From: Clostridia bacterium | GTDB lineage: Bacteria > Bacillota_A > Clostridia > TANB77 > CAG-508 | Direction: 5' to 3' | Length of the DNA stretch: 6,301 nt | NCBI GenBank assembly: GCA_022792975.1 | Contig: JAAWCC010000049.1 | Location: 1-6,301, forward strand | Part shown: in pieces, positions 6,058 to 6,301 of the stretch | How positions within the stretch are numbered: position 1 is the stretch's first letter | Layout of the letters: every line of letters starts with the position of its first letter | The notes under the pieces: model-generated | What the model was told of the DNA's origin: nothing | What the model saw: only the letters and a program-made list of their open reading frames with translations | The model's database searches: none | Position numbers and translations under genes: made by a program

Positions 6058-6301
6058 ATGAGAAAAGAATTTAAGGAGAAAGATAAGGAGGAGAGGTTAC
6101 TAAAAACAGCATTTGAGCTTTTTACAGAGAAGGGAATAAAGGGTACATCCATTCAGGAGATTGTTGATAGGGCAAATGTTGCTAAGGGAACTTTTTACCT
6201 ATATTTTAAAGATAAATATGAAATAAGGGATGTTTTAATTGCTAAAAAATCTGAGCAATTATTTCAAAATGCTTTAAAAGAATTAAGAAAAAACTATATT
6301 T
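6058..6301 (+). CDS. TetR-family transcriptional repressor, 5' part
   Basis: The first 81 codons are present; the gene runs off the window. The protein begins MRKEFKEKDKEERLLKTAFELF, helix 1 of a TetR DNA-binding domain. The helix-turn-helix is at residues about 30-50 (TSIQEIVDRANVAKGTFYLYF), with the typical KGTFYLYFKDK recognition segment. The ligand-binding C-terminal domain, and so the inducer specificity, lies outside the window. GGAG at 6046-6049, eight bases before the ATG, supports the start. The gene is divergent from the MMPL transporter operon and shares operator-like palindromes with it. It probably represses both that operon and itself and is released by a hydrophobic ligand or exported compound. 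The family call is firm; the regulon is inferred. Confidence 0.93.
   Translation, partial: MRKEFKEKDKEERLLKTAFELFTEKGIKGTSIQEIVDRANVAKGTFYLYFKDKYEIRDVLIAKKSEQLFQNALKELRKNYI

Overview
The window is AT-rich, with A/T-ending codons, strong GGAG-type ribosome binding sites and near-consensus sigma-A promoters. It also carries an Rpn-family (PD-(D/E)XK) remnant and an 'ACAAGGGGACGG' repeat of a kind I associate with Clostridia. Together these suggest a low-GC Firmicute, probably a Clostridia member. The genus cannot be fixed from this sequence.

Layout. (1) Positions 2-509, + strand: the 3' end of a D-alanyl-D-alanine carboxypeptidase gene (DacF/PBP5 type), broken by one apparent extra base near 353. 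Its last codons lie in two tandem copies of a 21-bp REP-like repeat. (2) 537-570: a hairpin terminator shared by this gene and the convergent gene beyond it. (3) 589-1134, - strand: a six-helix DUF308/HdeD-type membrane protein with its own promoter. (4) 1208-3260, - strand: a secreted protein rich in xxxLxxG heptad repeats, split by a +1 frameshift at about 2588-2594. (5) 3226-5340, - strand: an MMPL/RND-type transporter whose 3' end overlaps the start of the heptad-repeat gene. (6) 5341-6057: a regulatory intergenic region. It holds a perfect-consensus promoter for the transporter operon, three related operator-like palindromes, a 20-bp-arm perfect inverted repeat, and a small internally deleted Rpn-like ORF. 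(7) 6058 to the window end, + strand: the N-terminal 81 residues of a TetR-family repressor.

How it fits together. The TetR gene and the transporter operon are divergent, and each promoter carries a copy of a TGACYRATGGTCA-like palindrome. The first copy lies at the expected +1 of the transporter promoter; the last overlaps the -35 box of the tetR promoter. The simple reading is an autoregulated repressor that controls a membrane export system of MMPL transporter plus secreted heptad-repeat partner, with the DUF308 protein as a possible accessory. The ligand and the transported substrate are not visible in the sequence.

The most unusual points are: the heptad-repeat frameshift at a slip-prone TTT-TGA; the third operator at the exact centre of a 45-nt perfect palindrome that also contains mirror-image promoters; the near-identical 17-bp direct repeats that bracket the Rpn remnant; and the REP-like tandem repeat that forms the C-terminus of the carboxypeptidase. 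I did not find a clearly new defence or mobile system.
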